Shown here piece by piece: positions 11,703-21,084 of a stretch of 64,000 nucleotides of DNA (the stretch's first letter is position 1; each line of letters begins with the position of its first letter). The stretch comes from Yponomeuta sedellus (Eukaryota > Arthropoda > Insecta > Lepidoptera > Yponomeutidae): contig OW203726.1 of assembly GCA_934045075.1 (NCBI GenBank), positions 13,924,037-13,988,036 on the forward strand, in the 5' to 3' direction. Both the position numbers and the translations under genes were made by a program. The notes under the pieces are model-generated. The model did no database searches and was not told the DNA's origin. It saw only the letters and a program-made list of their open reading frames with translations.

Positions 11703-11850
11703 AAAGGGCCATTCGCTGATTTGAGAATTTCGCTTGGTAAATAGTTAAGCAGCACTACAGAGTGCTGTCTCTATGAATTTCTCAGAAAAGAGCGGGACAA
11801 AACATAAATTAAGTAGTTACTTAGTCCAATTGTCAAGTCAGAAACAGGTC
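11703..11850. mobile_element. MITE-E, degraded copy
   Basis: It begins 'gggccattcgctgatttgag' and ends near 'tgtcaagtcagaaacagg', inverted versions of the ends better kept at 14818, 43325 and 44159. It has no coding capacity. Confidence 0.6.
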
Positions 11851-11861
11851 GTAAGGCCATG

Positions 11862-11966
11862 TCAGGTTACGAATCAAGGTACGGTGGTCCCCAGCGGAAA
11901 TCGAACCCTCGACCTGTATCTTTGGTAGTCAGCGGTTTTAACGCTAAGACAACGAGGTAGTCTAAC
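11862..11966 (-). mobile_element. tRNA-derived SINE head, family F
   Basis: The reverse complement contains 'cctcgttgtcttagcgtt' and a B box 'gagggttcgatttccgc'. It is the second family F head in 300 bp, in the same orientation. Confidence 0.6.
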
Positions 11967-12196
11967 GGTACAAACTACAATACGGTGTGGTTACATCATA
12001 AGCTGCTGGTCAACCGCAAGAGATAAAGGAGATAGGTAAAAGCGTTTGCAAGCGCTAGGGATGTACAACGAGATCTAGTTGCAACTTACTCTAAAATACG
12101 AAGAAATATACTAACATTTTTAAAATGTAAAGACAATTGCTCATAGGTACATTAGTAACGTCGGGATAAGGGATTAAGGTAGGTAATTACGTTTTA

Positions 12197-12471
12197 ATTA
12201 AAACTGTTTTTATATGGATTTCACTCGTTTATTATATTTTTACAATTTTCCGACGTTCCGGCACTTTTACAGGTGCCGTGGTCTCGGATGACTGAGGTGA
12301 CAGGAATCTTTTTGAAAGCATTAACTGTTAGTTTGTAATTTTTGCCGAGGGTAGTGAACTAACAGTTAATGCTTTCATAAAGACGCCTGTCACCTCATTC
12401 ATCCGCGAAATTTGTATTAAAATATTAAAATTATTAATAAATACAGAAATCCGTATAAAAACAGTTTTAAT
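12197..12471. mobile_element. Head-to-head Penelope-like element tails
   Basis: Outer 26-bp arms ('attaaaactgtttttatatg...' at 12197-12222 and its complement at 12446-12471, one mismatch) enclose an inner near-palindrome (12286-12405). The inner part has perfect 21-bp arms at 12313-12333 and 12357-12377 and 12-bp arms at 12293-12304 and 12386-12397. The left half contains 'cgacgttccggcactt' and 'tgccgtggtctcggatgac', close to the 'cgacgtttcgacgacgt...gtagtcacgagaagact' stretch beside the Penelope coding remnant at 45.7 kb. I infer two inverted Penelope 3' tails. Confidence 0.6.
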
Positions 12472-12499
12472 TATGTCTAGTGCTCGTGGTAACCTTAGA

Positions 12500-12612
12500 A
12501 AACTACGTTTTACCCAATAAATTATAAAACAAGATCTAAACCGTTGTGTACAATAGCTAATCGCAATCGTTAATGGTTAATCGCTATTAGACCCGTTTAA
12601 TATATTAGTATG
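12500..12612 (+). mobile_element. Penelope-type tail motif
   Basis: It contains 'ctacgttttacccaataaat' and 'tcgctattagacccgtttaa' then 'tatattagtatg'. The same ordered string recurs at 20889 (reverse), 21085, 41261, 41949, 59503 (reverse), 61528 and 62458. Confidence 0.55.
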
Positions 12613-13584
12613 TAAAGGAATTTGGGAATCGAACCTTGTCTTGCCTTGTCTTTTTTCTGAGGCCTATTGAAGAGAAATAAATTGATTTGAATATGTAGGA
12701 AAATGGTTGTTACTGCGAAATAATACGAACCGGATAAAACACTTTTAGAGAAAACCAGCAATGAACACTTCAGCTAGGAGCGTATTCTCTTGAAAATACA
12801 TTCTAAGTAAGTAATAATCTTCAGTGAGACTTGGTTCTTTCTTTTTCTGTTTATTTTCCATTAGGAAAGTGTCCACATGACCACCCAGGCAAGTGGCTGA
12901 TAAACACTTGTAGGTCCTTCGCACCAAAGTTTTTGCGTCGAATAGCCTGTAAGAATTTTGGCAGTTTAGCAGAAATAATTTGCATGTACCTACGTAATAA
13001 TCTATATCTGTGAGTGGCAACTTCACCCACACTAGAAGGGTGAAGGAACCACTCGGACGCTGGAGTGCCTCGGAGTTTGGTTTTTAGATGGAGTAGGCAG
13101 CCGCCAAATATCGTTCGCTCTCGCTCTAATAATATCTATAAGAGCAAGAGCACGAGTTGTTTTTCGGCTTGTTTAAATTGTGAGTGACACAAGTTAATTT
13201 CAGTAAATTGTTTTTCAGTCAGTCTACGCCTTGCCGCACGTAGCCGTGTTAAAATAACGACTTTAATAAATCCAGAGGTATGTAGGTAAAGATTTAGGGA
13301 ACCTTATTTACTTGATATAGAAAATCTCGCCTCGTATTTTCTCAATTTATTTCAATAAAGCGGAGCGGGAAGGGCGCTTGCCTTCCATGTACCTCAAGGT
13401 AAGTAAAAGTAACGAAAGAGATTTTATATTTCCCATCATAACGGCAAACGAAAAATATGTAATTAGGCGGTTGTTATGTCTCTCATGCTATTCCGCTCGC
13501 ACAATCTAACACTGGTAATTAGTATTAAAAAAAATTGCTTTTGATTGATTTAAGTTAGAACATCTCTCTATCTCGGATCTTTTA

Positions 13585-13695
13585 TATTATCTATGTATTT
13601 ATTGTATTGCATATTATCTATCGTCAAGTTAGCACCTGTAACACAAGTCATTTAGTTGTATTTAGTATGGGGCTAACGAGATCTTTGCAATATCT
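13585..13695 (+). mobile_element. SINE family C, 3' part only
   Basis: 'ctatgtatttattgtattg', 'gttagcacctgtaacacaag' and 'ggggctaacgagatct' match the tail of the full copies at 18873 and 57835. The tRNA-like head is absent. Confidence 0.8.
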
Positions 13696-13699
13696 AATA

Positions 13700-13838
13700 T
13701 TGGAGTTTTTTTGTCCATTTTTTCTTCAAAATTATCTAGATTTTGAAATGGACACCTAGTTTGAATTGTAACGTTCATTAAGCCGCAGTTTCTGCGCTAC
13801 GTTGAATAAAACCTTTTCATTTAATTTAATTTCACTAT
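13700..13838 (+). mobile_element. Retroelement 3' end with ATTTA/ATTTC tail
   Basis: It shares about 138 bp with 55050-55187: 'ggagtttttttgtccatttt', 'aacgttcattaagccgcag', then 'gaataaaaccttttcattt' and a pentanucleotide tail. The 'aataaaa' followed by short tandem repeats suggests the 3' UTR of a LINE or SINE. Confidence 0.7.
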
Positions 13839-13972
13839 CGATATCAACCCTTGTATGTCCCCACTGCTGGGGCATGGGTCTCTTTCTGCATCGCAGAAGG
13901 GTTAGGCCATACCCCACCACGGGGGGCAAGTCCGGGTTGGTGGGCCGTGTAATGTGTCCATGAATATATATT
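13836..13972 (-). mobile_element. 5S-SINE 3' body joined to a SINE-C tail
   Basis: 13836-13946 is the reverse of the 5S-SINE body ('tatcgatatcaacccttgta' to 'tccgggttggtgggcc'). It then changes abruptly to 'gtgtaatgtgtccatgaat', the end of SINE family C on the other strand. The first element is probably inserted into an existing SINE-C copy, whose upstream part is at 13585-13695. Confidence 0.7.
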
Positions 13973-14045
13973 TTTTTTATTTACTTATCAAAACTATACC
14001 CATTTTATTACCATGATTAAAAATGTTAGAATGTGCGAACAAGAC

Positions 14046-14384
14046 AGCATGTTAGGTATTAAAAAGTTAATTTTTTTTGCTAAATTCCGCCAAAAATCCC
14101 ACAAGCACCATGCGGTATATGCAAAGGCACTTGCATTTGGGAGCCTGAGGATGCCTCGTGTTAGAGGCGAAAAGCATCGCGTGTTTTCTCATAAAAGTAT
14201 TGGTGTTGGTGGTGGTGTGTCCGTGTCTTGCTTCTGCTTGAAAAAGTGGGAGGGAGGGCGATGCATTAACTAACCGCATGGTGCTTGTGGATTTTTGGCG
14301 GAATTTAGCAAAGTAATTTTAACTTTTTAATGCTATTATGGATTTCCGCAAAGTAACGCCTGATTCTATACAAGCATGTTAGGT
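14046..14384 (+). mobile_element. Foldback retro-insert with 12-bp target duplication
   Basis: Exact 12-bp direct repeats 'agcatgttaggt' (14046-14057 and 14373-14384) flank the insert. Inside, about 57-bp inverted arms (14058-14114 and 14273-14331, containing 'ttccgccaaaaatcccacaa') enclose a 158-nt G-rich centre. A single-copy tail 'tgctattatggatttccgca...gcctgattctataca' follows only on the right. The tail plus right arm recurs in reverse at 47998-48077 without the inverted partner. A 12-bp duplication and asymmetric tail fit target-primed insertion better than a cut-and-paste MITE. Confidence 0.75.
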
Positions 14385-14817
14385 GTAACTGCAACCTAAA
14401 CTATTTCTTTACGAATGATCGTAGTTTATTCCGCTAATGCCTGCGAGGTAAAAGCACTATCTTTATGAAAAGAAAAGCGTGTTTAAAATGTATTACGTAA
14501 TGGATTGAGAAAAGAATAAAAATCCAGAGCGTAATGGAAAGAAAATAAGCAAAAATTTAATTTCTGTACAGACTGTTCCTTCCAAAGCTAATGGAACCGC
14601 CTCGCGACAAAAGAAACTTAATGTTTAATACAGTTCGTTTACTTTTATTAAATATAATAACATAAAAGCGACGCAATGCAATCATGTCCCAACTGGGACT
14701 ATGTGTGCAATGGTCACCAGGCAAGTACAAAAAAACATGGATAAACACACATACTGTTTGGCTTTTTGTACAAATTAAAGTATGGCGGCCCCAGTGGTAA
14801 TCAAAACCACCAGCTGT

Positions 14818-14962
14818 TTTAGGACCAGTTTCTGAATTGAGAAATTTGCTAAGTAAATACTTAACTGTAATTCTGTCTCTTCGAATTTACCAGAAAAAAG
14901 CGTAACAGAAAGTTACTTAAGTATTTAATTGGAGAAATTCTCAATTCAGAAGTCGGCCTTTA
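14818..14962. mobile_element. MITE-E, compact copy
   Basis: 'ggaccagtttctgaattgag' at the left faces 'ctcaattcagaagtcggcc' at the right. Matching subterminal 'taagtaaatacttaa' and 'ttaagtatttaattgg' segments follow. At about 145 bp the element is nearly one hairpin. Confidence 0.8.
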
Positions 14963-14984
14963 ATGTTCGTTTATCCGACAAATT

Positions 14985-15065
14985 CTTCTTCTTCTTCGGG
15001 CTATATTAGACCACTGCTGTACATAGCCCAATGAGCGCCATAGCGCAAGGTTGTGCCATCATCAT
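14985..15065 (-). mobile_element. LINE 3' tail (GAA-tailed family)
   Basis: 'cttcttcttcttcgggctat' then 'ccactgctgtacatagccca' and 'gagcgccatagcgc' is the reverse of the tail at 61790-61992, which ends in GAA repeats. Confidence 0.7.
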
Positions 15066-15995
15066 AATCGTAAGAGCAACTTACGATTGAAAAAATATTG
15101 TAGCTACTGTAAATCATAGAATGTAATTTTTTTTTATTGCCGATTTAGTGTTTCGCTGCTGGGCATTCTAATTATTAAAAAAATGTTAGCTCGACAGTGG
15201 TTTTCCCATCTTAACTATGAACATTGAATTCTTTTTTCTTTCGTAAGAATTGATTTCGAAACAACAAAAAAAGAATTAGCGAAATTGGTCACGAGTGATG
15301 TCGTGACTCGTGACCACGGGAAATAGAGATTAATTTTATTTATCTTCAGTTATAAAAAAACTAAGTATTTTTTTAATTCTTTGATAAACTTTAAATATTA
15401 GGTACTATTATTACGAAGTTTATTCGAGGACCATACGCTTGCAAAAAAATATATTAACGAAAATCCCGAGACCGTACTTACCCACGTCAACGAAACGCTG
15501 TCTGCTAAGGTTTAAATTAAAAAAACGGGATTCTACCACGAAAGCATATTCGAGGTAAAAATCCCGTTTCTTTTATAATTACGTCGAGAAAATAGCTGGT
15601 CTCGTTAACTACTAACAGAGTAGAGCGATGGGGCGCTCGCGACGCTGCATTAGCCAGCAAACTGTTCGAAATAAACTAATTAAAGTGTCACTGGCTTTTC
15701 TAAGAAGTTCGCAGAAAGTATAAAACTGTTTGCGTCGCTGACCTCCGGTGTTTCACTATTAAGGACTTAAACGGGCTGGCCGGATTGATCTTTCTTTACA
15801 CTTGTATTGCAGTCTCTGATGTTGTTACAATTTAAGGATTATCTTACACAAAAATCGTGTCGACGCACGTCAACGGCCTTTTGAAAATTATACAGACGCT
15901 AAGGCAAGTTTACGTTTGTAACGTCTTACCACAACAAGCAGATAAGAGATAACCTGGCCTCGGTTGACTTGTTCAACAAAACGTTGATTTAACTT

Positions 15996-16117
15996 GACGG
16001 CCTCAGTGGCGCAGCGGTCTGGCACTGCACTGACTGTATAACCGAAGGTCTCGGGTTCGATCCTTGGCCGGGTCAAACTATAAAACGAACTTTTCTAGTT
16101 TGTCTCCGGTTTTGGAT
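15996..16117 (+). mobile_element. SINE family C, head half
   Basis: It contains 'gacggcctcagtggcgcagc', a B box 'cgggttcgatccttggc' and 'cgaacttttctagtttgtct'. It stops at 'ttttggatcg' where a LINE tail in the opposite orientation starts, so its 3' half is lost. Confidence 0.85.
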
Positions 16118-16200
16118 CGTCGTCGTCGTCGTCGTCAGGCTATACTAGTCCATAGCCCTCCCCTAAAGAGCGCCACGTTGTGCTATCATAGGGGGGAGGG
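16118..16200 (-). mobile_element. LINE 3' tail (GAC-tailed)
   Basis: 'cgtcgtcgtcgtcgtcaggc' followed by 'tatactagtccatagccctc' and 'gagcgccacgttgtgctatc' is the same 3' region as 62515-62765, with a trinucleotide tail, in reverse. Confidence 0.75.
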
Positions 16201-16924
16201 AATTAATTAATTAATTTATTTTTAGGGCAGTGGGCATAATTTACTGTATCCCGATTGCTAGTCTATTTAAATAAGAATGCAATTTGCAAAACTGTGGAGT
16301 GGCCTGTAGCTAGTTCTCTTTTATAAGTTGTTTCTTTTCATGTTATACAAAAGTATGCCGCGTTTACACTGCTTTAACTACGAGTAAGAAATCATCCACA
16401 AGACAGATAAGTAAAATATTTCATAAAATATTTTATTATTGTTTTTATTAAGAGATCTATAAATCAACAGCTATTACAAATAAGATAGAAACTTATATAG
16501 GGAAACATAAAACTATCAGGTCCACACTTCTAGCACACAATTTAGAAACAGGTTCTAAACACTAAAACGAGTCGCTCGCTGCACAAGTCACTCAATTAAG
16601 TCATTATATGAGCTTAATTACGGCAAATTTTCAATGATCGCTGTAATGTTGTTTGTACCGGTTCGGTGGTAATAAGTCAAAGGCGCACGTCACCGGCAGC
16701 CGTAGTTCTGACACTTGTGACGTTCAGCGGATTGTGGTGCCACCGCTATTGTACGGAACCTTAATCCTATTATTACCAACTGTTTTGGCTTGAGCCGAGG
16801 TTTGATTGACCGACCTATTGTTATTGTACGTATATTAGATTTGGAGATTCGGACGTACTGTACTAGTGGATTAAAGGATAGAAGCCATAATGATGACAGT
16901 TAATTAAGAGTTACGCGTGCGCTA
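16201..16924. other. Unassigned interval
   Basis: It starts with an (AATT)n-like stretch at 16200-16218. The rest is unremarkable mixed sequence without recognised repeats or exons. Confidence 0.4.
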
Positions 16925-17015
16925 AATCAATGTTGATAAAGCGAAAGAGATCTGTAACAGGATTGTGGCAAGTGGCAGACACTGGTATATGCCTACCCGT
17001 CTGAAATACAGGCAG
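16925..17015 (+). mobile_element. LINE ORF2 C-terminal remnant (AYPSG family)
   Basis: 'gttgataaagcgaaagagat', 'aggattgtggcaagtggcag' and 'atgcctacccgtctgaaata' correspond to the coding tail at 2500-2600 read in reverse. It abuts the 5S-SINE that follows. Confidence 0.7.
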
Positions 17016-17034
17016 GTTATGGTGGGTTGAAAGC

Positions 17035-17370
17035 GCTCATGGCCTAGTCGAACCGAGTGATTGGAATCAATCACTTGGGTTAAGCAACAACAGGCGCAGT
17101 CAGGTGCAGGAGGTGGTGATCGTCCCGTGAATACCGCTAGTGGCATTTTTTAGAGCGATCCGTGCTTTTCAACGCACGTTATGTAATGACAGTCGTTAAG
17201 CCATGTCAGAGACCTTATAAGCGGCTTGATAACTTCTGACAGTAAGGCCCGCCACTGTCTTACAATTCTCCAACAGCACGGACTTAGCCCCCGTGGTGGA
17301 GTATAGAGCCTAGCCTTTCTGTGATGCAGGAAGAGACCCGTGGCCCAGCAGTGGGGACATACAAGGGTTG
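17035..17370 (+). mobile_element. 5S-rRNA-derived SINE, near full length
   Basis: The head (about 17050-17130) reads 'accgagtgattggaatcaat', 'gggttaagcaac', 'ggcgcagtcaggtg', 'gtggtgatcg' and 'gaataccgctagtggca'. This follows the 3' half of eukaryotic 5S rRNA (GTTAAGCA...GGTCAGTACTTGGATGGGTGACC...ACACCG), where the internal Pol III A box, intermediate element and C box lie. The body then runs through 'cttctgacagtaaggcccgc' and 'gaagagacccgtg' to 'gtggggacatacaagggttg'. The copy at 21188 keeps the C-box region better. Head-less bodies at 4764, 9574, 13836, 19691, 39361 and 63938 belong to this family or its partner LINE. Confidence 0.75.
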
Positions 17371-17385
17371 CACAATGGTGGGTAG

Positions 17386-17550
17386 ATGCACAGGGCGACC
17401 ACAGAGTGGCGGCCGAGAACAGGACGACGGTCAGTGGGCAGACCAGCAGCCCGATGGTCCGACGATGTAGTTGAATCGGAGAGTCCGTGGATGAGGATGG
17501 CAAAGGACCGTGAGAGATGGCGTTTAAGGGAAAAAGGTCTATACCTATAT
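17386..17550 (+). pseudogene. RTE-like LINE ORF C-terminus
   Basis: The forward frame reads EWRPRTGRRSVGRPAARWSD, then SPWMRMAKDRERWR. The GRR..GRP..RW.DD...W.R.A.DR..W pattern is the C-terminal region of RTE-like ORF2 proteins. It breaks down before the expected final EAYVQQW. Confidence 0.8.
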
Positions 17551-17561
17551 AAAGGTTTGTG

Positions 17562-17717
17562 CGTAATACAGAGAATATTGTAAAGAGATTGGAAATTTCA
17601 CTGATGCCAGTGAGTCGCCCATTAGCTCAGTTGGAAAGAGCGCTGGCACGGATAGCCAGAGGTCGCGGGTTGAATCCCGGCATGGGTGGAATTTTTAGCC
17701 TCTAAATAGATTTTTAA
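17562..17717 (+). mobile_element. tRNA-derived SINE, family B, near full length
   Basis: It starts 'gtaatacagagaatattgta', then has a tRNA-like head: 'cccattagctcagttggaaa' (A box), a GCTGG/CCAGC-type anticodon arm, and 'gcgggttgaatcccggc' (B box). The tail is 'tagcctctaaatagattttt'. The anticodon loop is not canonical (C instead of T before the anticodon), so it is a SINE head rather than a functional tRNA gene. Confidence 0.85.
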
Positions 17718-17904
17718 AAGAACCTTAACGAAATTTTGAATAGAAAACGAATTTGAATTATAAAGCGTAGCGTTCATTAGGTACCCACCACATACCTCCG
17801 CTCCGTGCCATAAGGACGCTGAAAGTTACGCGTCTATTGCACCTTAAACCTATAAGACCTTAATTTTTTGTAGGATCAAATCAAACTTTTTTTAAAACTG
17901 AGGT
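17718..17904. other. Spacer between two SINE-B copies
   Basis: No recognised feature. The two SINE-B copies are in direct orientation and could recombine. Confidence 0.4.
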
Positions 17905-18032
17905 AATGGGCGACTCAAGCTTAGTTGGAAAGAGCGCTAGCACGGATAGCCAGAGCTCGCGGGTTCGAATCCCGGCATGGGTGGAATTTTTAGCCTCTAA
18001 ATAGATTTTTAAAATTGTTTTTAGCACAGGTT
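17905..18032 (+). mobile_element. tRNA-derived SINE, family B
   Basis: It has 'tagttggaaagagcgctagc', a B box 'gcgggttcgaatcccggc', and the tail 'aatagatttttaaaattgtt' followed by 'agcacaggttagtgcatta'. Its 5' leader is shorter than the copy at 17562. Confidence 0.85.
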
Positions 18033-18037
18033 AGTGC

Positions 18038-18160
18038 ATTATTATGGGCATTACCCCCTATGATAGCACAATGTGGCGCTCTTTAGAGGAGAGCTATGTC
18101 CAGCAGTGGACTAGTATACTCTGACGACGACGGCGACGGGTTAGTGCATTAAAAATAATA
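18038..18160 (+). mobile_element. LINE 3' tail ending in GAC repeats, then SINE-B scrap
   Basis: 'ggcattaccccctatgatag', 'gtggcgctctttagaggaga' and 'tgtccagcagtggactagta' lead into 'gacgacgacggcgac'. It is joined directly to 'gggttagtgcattaaaaa', the end of SINE-B. This looks like a LINE tail inserted within the 3' end of the preceding SINE. Confidence 0.7.
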
Positions 18161-18872
18161 TAACTTTTTTTAATTTTATTTATTTCTGTTATGGCAACAG
18201 TCAGCCATAGTGTTGTAAATTGTTACAGTGAAAATATACTTAATGCAAAGACTTAGAGTGCCAACTACGATACAACTTAAGAGTTAACCGTTTATGGTAA
18301 CTAGTACACAACATAACTCACGTTTATGATGATGGTAAGTAAAATTGAGCATTTATACAGATAATAAAGAGAAAAAAGAGACAAAGCGGGTTATATGCTC
18401 CACTGCAACTCTAATGGGTTATAATCCAGTTGCAATGGATCACCTCACAACATTTTCTTCGTGTTTACAGTATTTTATATATTATTTTGTAGTATTTAGT
18501 ATTTTGTTTTTTATGTCCAATATGCGTAAGTTTTACGTCATGCCTCAGTTTCTTAACCCCTTGTGTAATTTCTAATATAGTTCTATCAGTATTTCGTCCC
18601 AATGTTGCCGTCCAAGGGAATAGTTTTCCGAGATTTCGTACGTTTTAAGCTGATGAGGTTTACGAGTATTTGTGGGTTTTGCTCTAAATAAGATTAGGAT
18701 CCATCGGCATTCGGACTATCAGAACTTTCCCATCTTGCCTTTAAGGGACGACCTGCTCGATTTAACCATTAAATTAGTTTCTTAACGTGTTTCCACACAT
18801 TTATCTACTGTCGCTACTAAACTAGGTCTAAATGTAGTATAATGCTAAATTTGGAAAGTTAATCAGGTTATC

Positions 18873-19152
18873 AAAGGCCTCGTTGGCGCAGCGGTTTGGC
18901 ACCCTGACTGTAAAACCGAAGGTCTCTGGTTCGATCCCCGGCCGGGTCTAACTAGGAAACGAACTTTTCTAGTTTTTCTTGGGTCTTGGATGTTATACGA
19001 GTATAATATGTATTTATTGTATTAAATCTACCGTCGAGTTGGCACCTGTAACACAAGTCATTTAGTTGTACTTAGTATAGGGCTAACGAGATCTGTGTAA
19101 TATGTCCATGAATATTTATTTATTTATTATTTATTTACTTATTTATTTATTT
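18873..19152 (+). mobile_element. tRNA-derived SINE, family C, full length
   Basis: The head is 'ggcctcgttggcgcagcggt', with a GACTGTAAAACC anticodon region and B box 'ggttcgatccccggcc'. The body contains 'cgaacttttctagttttt', 'gtcgagttggcacctgtaac' and 'taacgagatctgtgtaatat', ending in a (TTTA)n-like tail. The GTA in the anticodon-loop position hints at a tRNA-Tyr-like ancestor, which is tentative. Confidence 0.9.
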
Positions 19153-19395
19153 ATAAAACTTTACATGTTTGTTAGTTTTCATAGGAAGTGATTTTCAACA
19201 CTATTTATCTGACTTCAAAAATTCTTTCATCAGTATTTGGATTGGAACTTCAGGGTGTGGCCTGCATCTTAGGCTACAGGCTAATCCGTTATCCCAGCAC
19301 TGCTAGTAAAGTTATAAAACGAAGTTATAAATGCGGTAGACAGCAGAGAACAACTCGTTGTATTCATAATTATTCAGAATGGAACATACAAAAAT

Positions 19396-19589
19396 TATAC
19401 TATTTTTATTTTTAATGCACTAACCCGTGCTAAGGACAAATTTAAAAACCTATTTAGAGGCTAAAAATTTCACCCATGCCGGGATTCGAACCCGCAATCT
19501 CTGGCTATCCGTGCCAGGCACGGATAGCCAGAGGTTGCGGGTTCGAATCCCGGCATGGGTGAAATTTTTAGCCTCTAAATAGGTTTTTA
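19396..19589 (-). mobile_element. Palindromic SINE family B insert, copy 1
   Basis: Exact 13-bp direct repeats 'aacatacaaaaat' (19383-19395 and 19590-19602) flank the insert. Read in reverse, the left part is an ordinary SINE-B 3' portion with the tail 'gggttagtgcattaaaaata'. This is fused head-to-head to an inverted copy of itself. Arms 19441-19515 and 19517-19591 are 75 bp, with one mismatch and a one-base centre. The D-arm tip present at 29626-29635 is missing here, fitting a 21-bp deletion of the palindrome tip. The tail exists on one side only. Confidence 0.88.
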
Positions 19590-19690
19590 AACATACAAAA
19601 ATACACGAAAAAAGCGTAAGAGAATTAAGGAACTATTTTCCATAAATTTCTTGGGCGAAAAATCTAGCTGCGGAGTTCACCCAGCTGGGA

Positions 19691-19908
19691 TATCGATATC
19701 AATCCTTGTATGTCCCCACTGCTGGGGCAGGTTAGGCCATACTCCACCACGGGGGCCAAGTCCGGGTTGATGGAGGATTGTAAGACAGTGGCGGGCCTCA
19801 CTGTCAGTAGCCATCAATCCACCCATAAGCCCTCTGACTTCGCTTAGCGACTGCAATTACATTACAGCTGGCACCATCGACATGGCGTGCCTTGCAAAGC
19901 ACGGAAGC
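19691..19908 (-). mobile_element. 5S-SINE family 3' body with target duplication
   Basis: 10-bp direct repeats 'ccagctggga' (19681-19690 and 19909-19918) flank a reversed body starting at the 'tatcgatatcaatccttgta' tail. It extends about 70 bp further toward the head than most truncated copies, but has no 5S segment. Confidence 0.8.
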
Positions 19909-19918
19909 CAGCTGGGAC

Positions 19919-20888
19919 ATAACTAAAATTAATTATAAAATTAAGGAAAACTAAGGACAACTAAGAATCATAACTAACCTTGAATTTAATTAAGTATCGA
20001 ATATTGTCGAAACTTTATGAATTCAGTCTTAAAAAAGATTTTTTCAAATCAGTACCAAATATAGTATACAGTACCAAATCAGGAACCAAATATGAAAAAC
20101 AAATAAATGGATTCCGACGAATTGAAAAACTCCTCCACTTTCGAAGTCGGTTAAAAGGAGAGTTCGACTATTTTATTTGTTAATTTTCTAGATTGCCAGT
20201 GAATAATGCATTCCAAATAAATTTATTTGTTCGAAGAATTGAGTCGATTCCTATTTGAATTTCAAGCGCAGTTTGTGCAATAAAATAAATAATAATTAAA
20301 ATTTCCATTTTAGAAATTGTAGCGACGAAGACAACGCAACCGTTGTTCTGTGATTTACATCCCAAGTTAAATGAGCACCAGCAGAGCTTTACAGAATATT
20401 GTTTTCGAACAAAGAGCAGCTTCAACCTTGTCCCAACAATATTGTTTGCTTGCCGGTCACGATTTTTTATATAATGAGATGAAACTAGCTGAACAGCAAC
20501 TTTTTCATGGACTGACGTAAAGAATACACATAAAATATGTATAAGTTCTCAAAAGCACATTGACTATCTTTTTTAAACACATTTTGTCAGCAATTTAGTT
20601 ATTATCATAAGTTATCATAATATGCAGCTTTGTTTTTGTAATATCACATGAAGATTAGAGATATTAATTTTATTTAACGGCTATTTTTAAGTTTGATAAT
20701 TGTTTTTAATTAAGTTTTCTTATTTAGTCCTTTTAGTGACGGTTTGTGATGGGGGAAGTAGAAAATCGTATGTATTGAATGAATTACCGGAAGCTGCCCA
20801 ACCACATAAGTACTACTTTAGTTTTGTACTATAAACTCATAGAATTATAGACTCGCGATGATCATAGATAGTTTTAAATTATATTATA
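19919..20888. other. Unassigned AT-rich interval
   Basis: No repeat family was identified. Short similar words ('accaaat' near 20050-20090) occur but form no clear array. Confidence 0.4.
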
Positions 20889-20925
20889 AACAGGTCTAAT
20901 CGCCATTAATTATTAGGTAAAACGT
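20889..20925 (-). mobile_element. Penelope-type tail motif
   Basis: The reverse complement of 'aggtctaatcgccattaatt' and 'attaggtaaaacgtagt' gives the ordered tail string seen at 62458. Confidence 0.5.
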
Positions 20926-21084
20926 AGTAATAAAACGTAACGTAAAGTTACGTAATAAACGTGATGAAAAGTGACTTGAGGGTAGACCACCTACCCTCAC
21001 TATGATAATTGACTGTACGAGTCGCCACTTTAGTATACCCGTGACAAGGCCATAGGAATGTTGCCGATGCATTGGGAATTAAGG

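Noticed and set aside
17050..17140. 5S rRNA gene
   Set aside because: Only the 3' half is present, diverged and fused to a repeat body shared with other loci.
17562..18032. Two functional tRNA genes
   Set aside because: The tRNA-like heads have a non-canonical anticodon loop, continue into a conserved SINE body and tail, and recur as truncated and palindromic copies.
18873..18960. tRNA-Tyr gene
   Set aside because: The anticodon loop position reads GTA, but the acceptor stem does not pair and the sequence continues into the SINE-C body, as in four other copies.
19396..19589. Two ordinary SINEs inserted head-to-head
   Set aside because: One target duplication encloses both arms, the tail exists on one side only, and the arms meet with a one-base centre.
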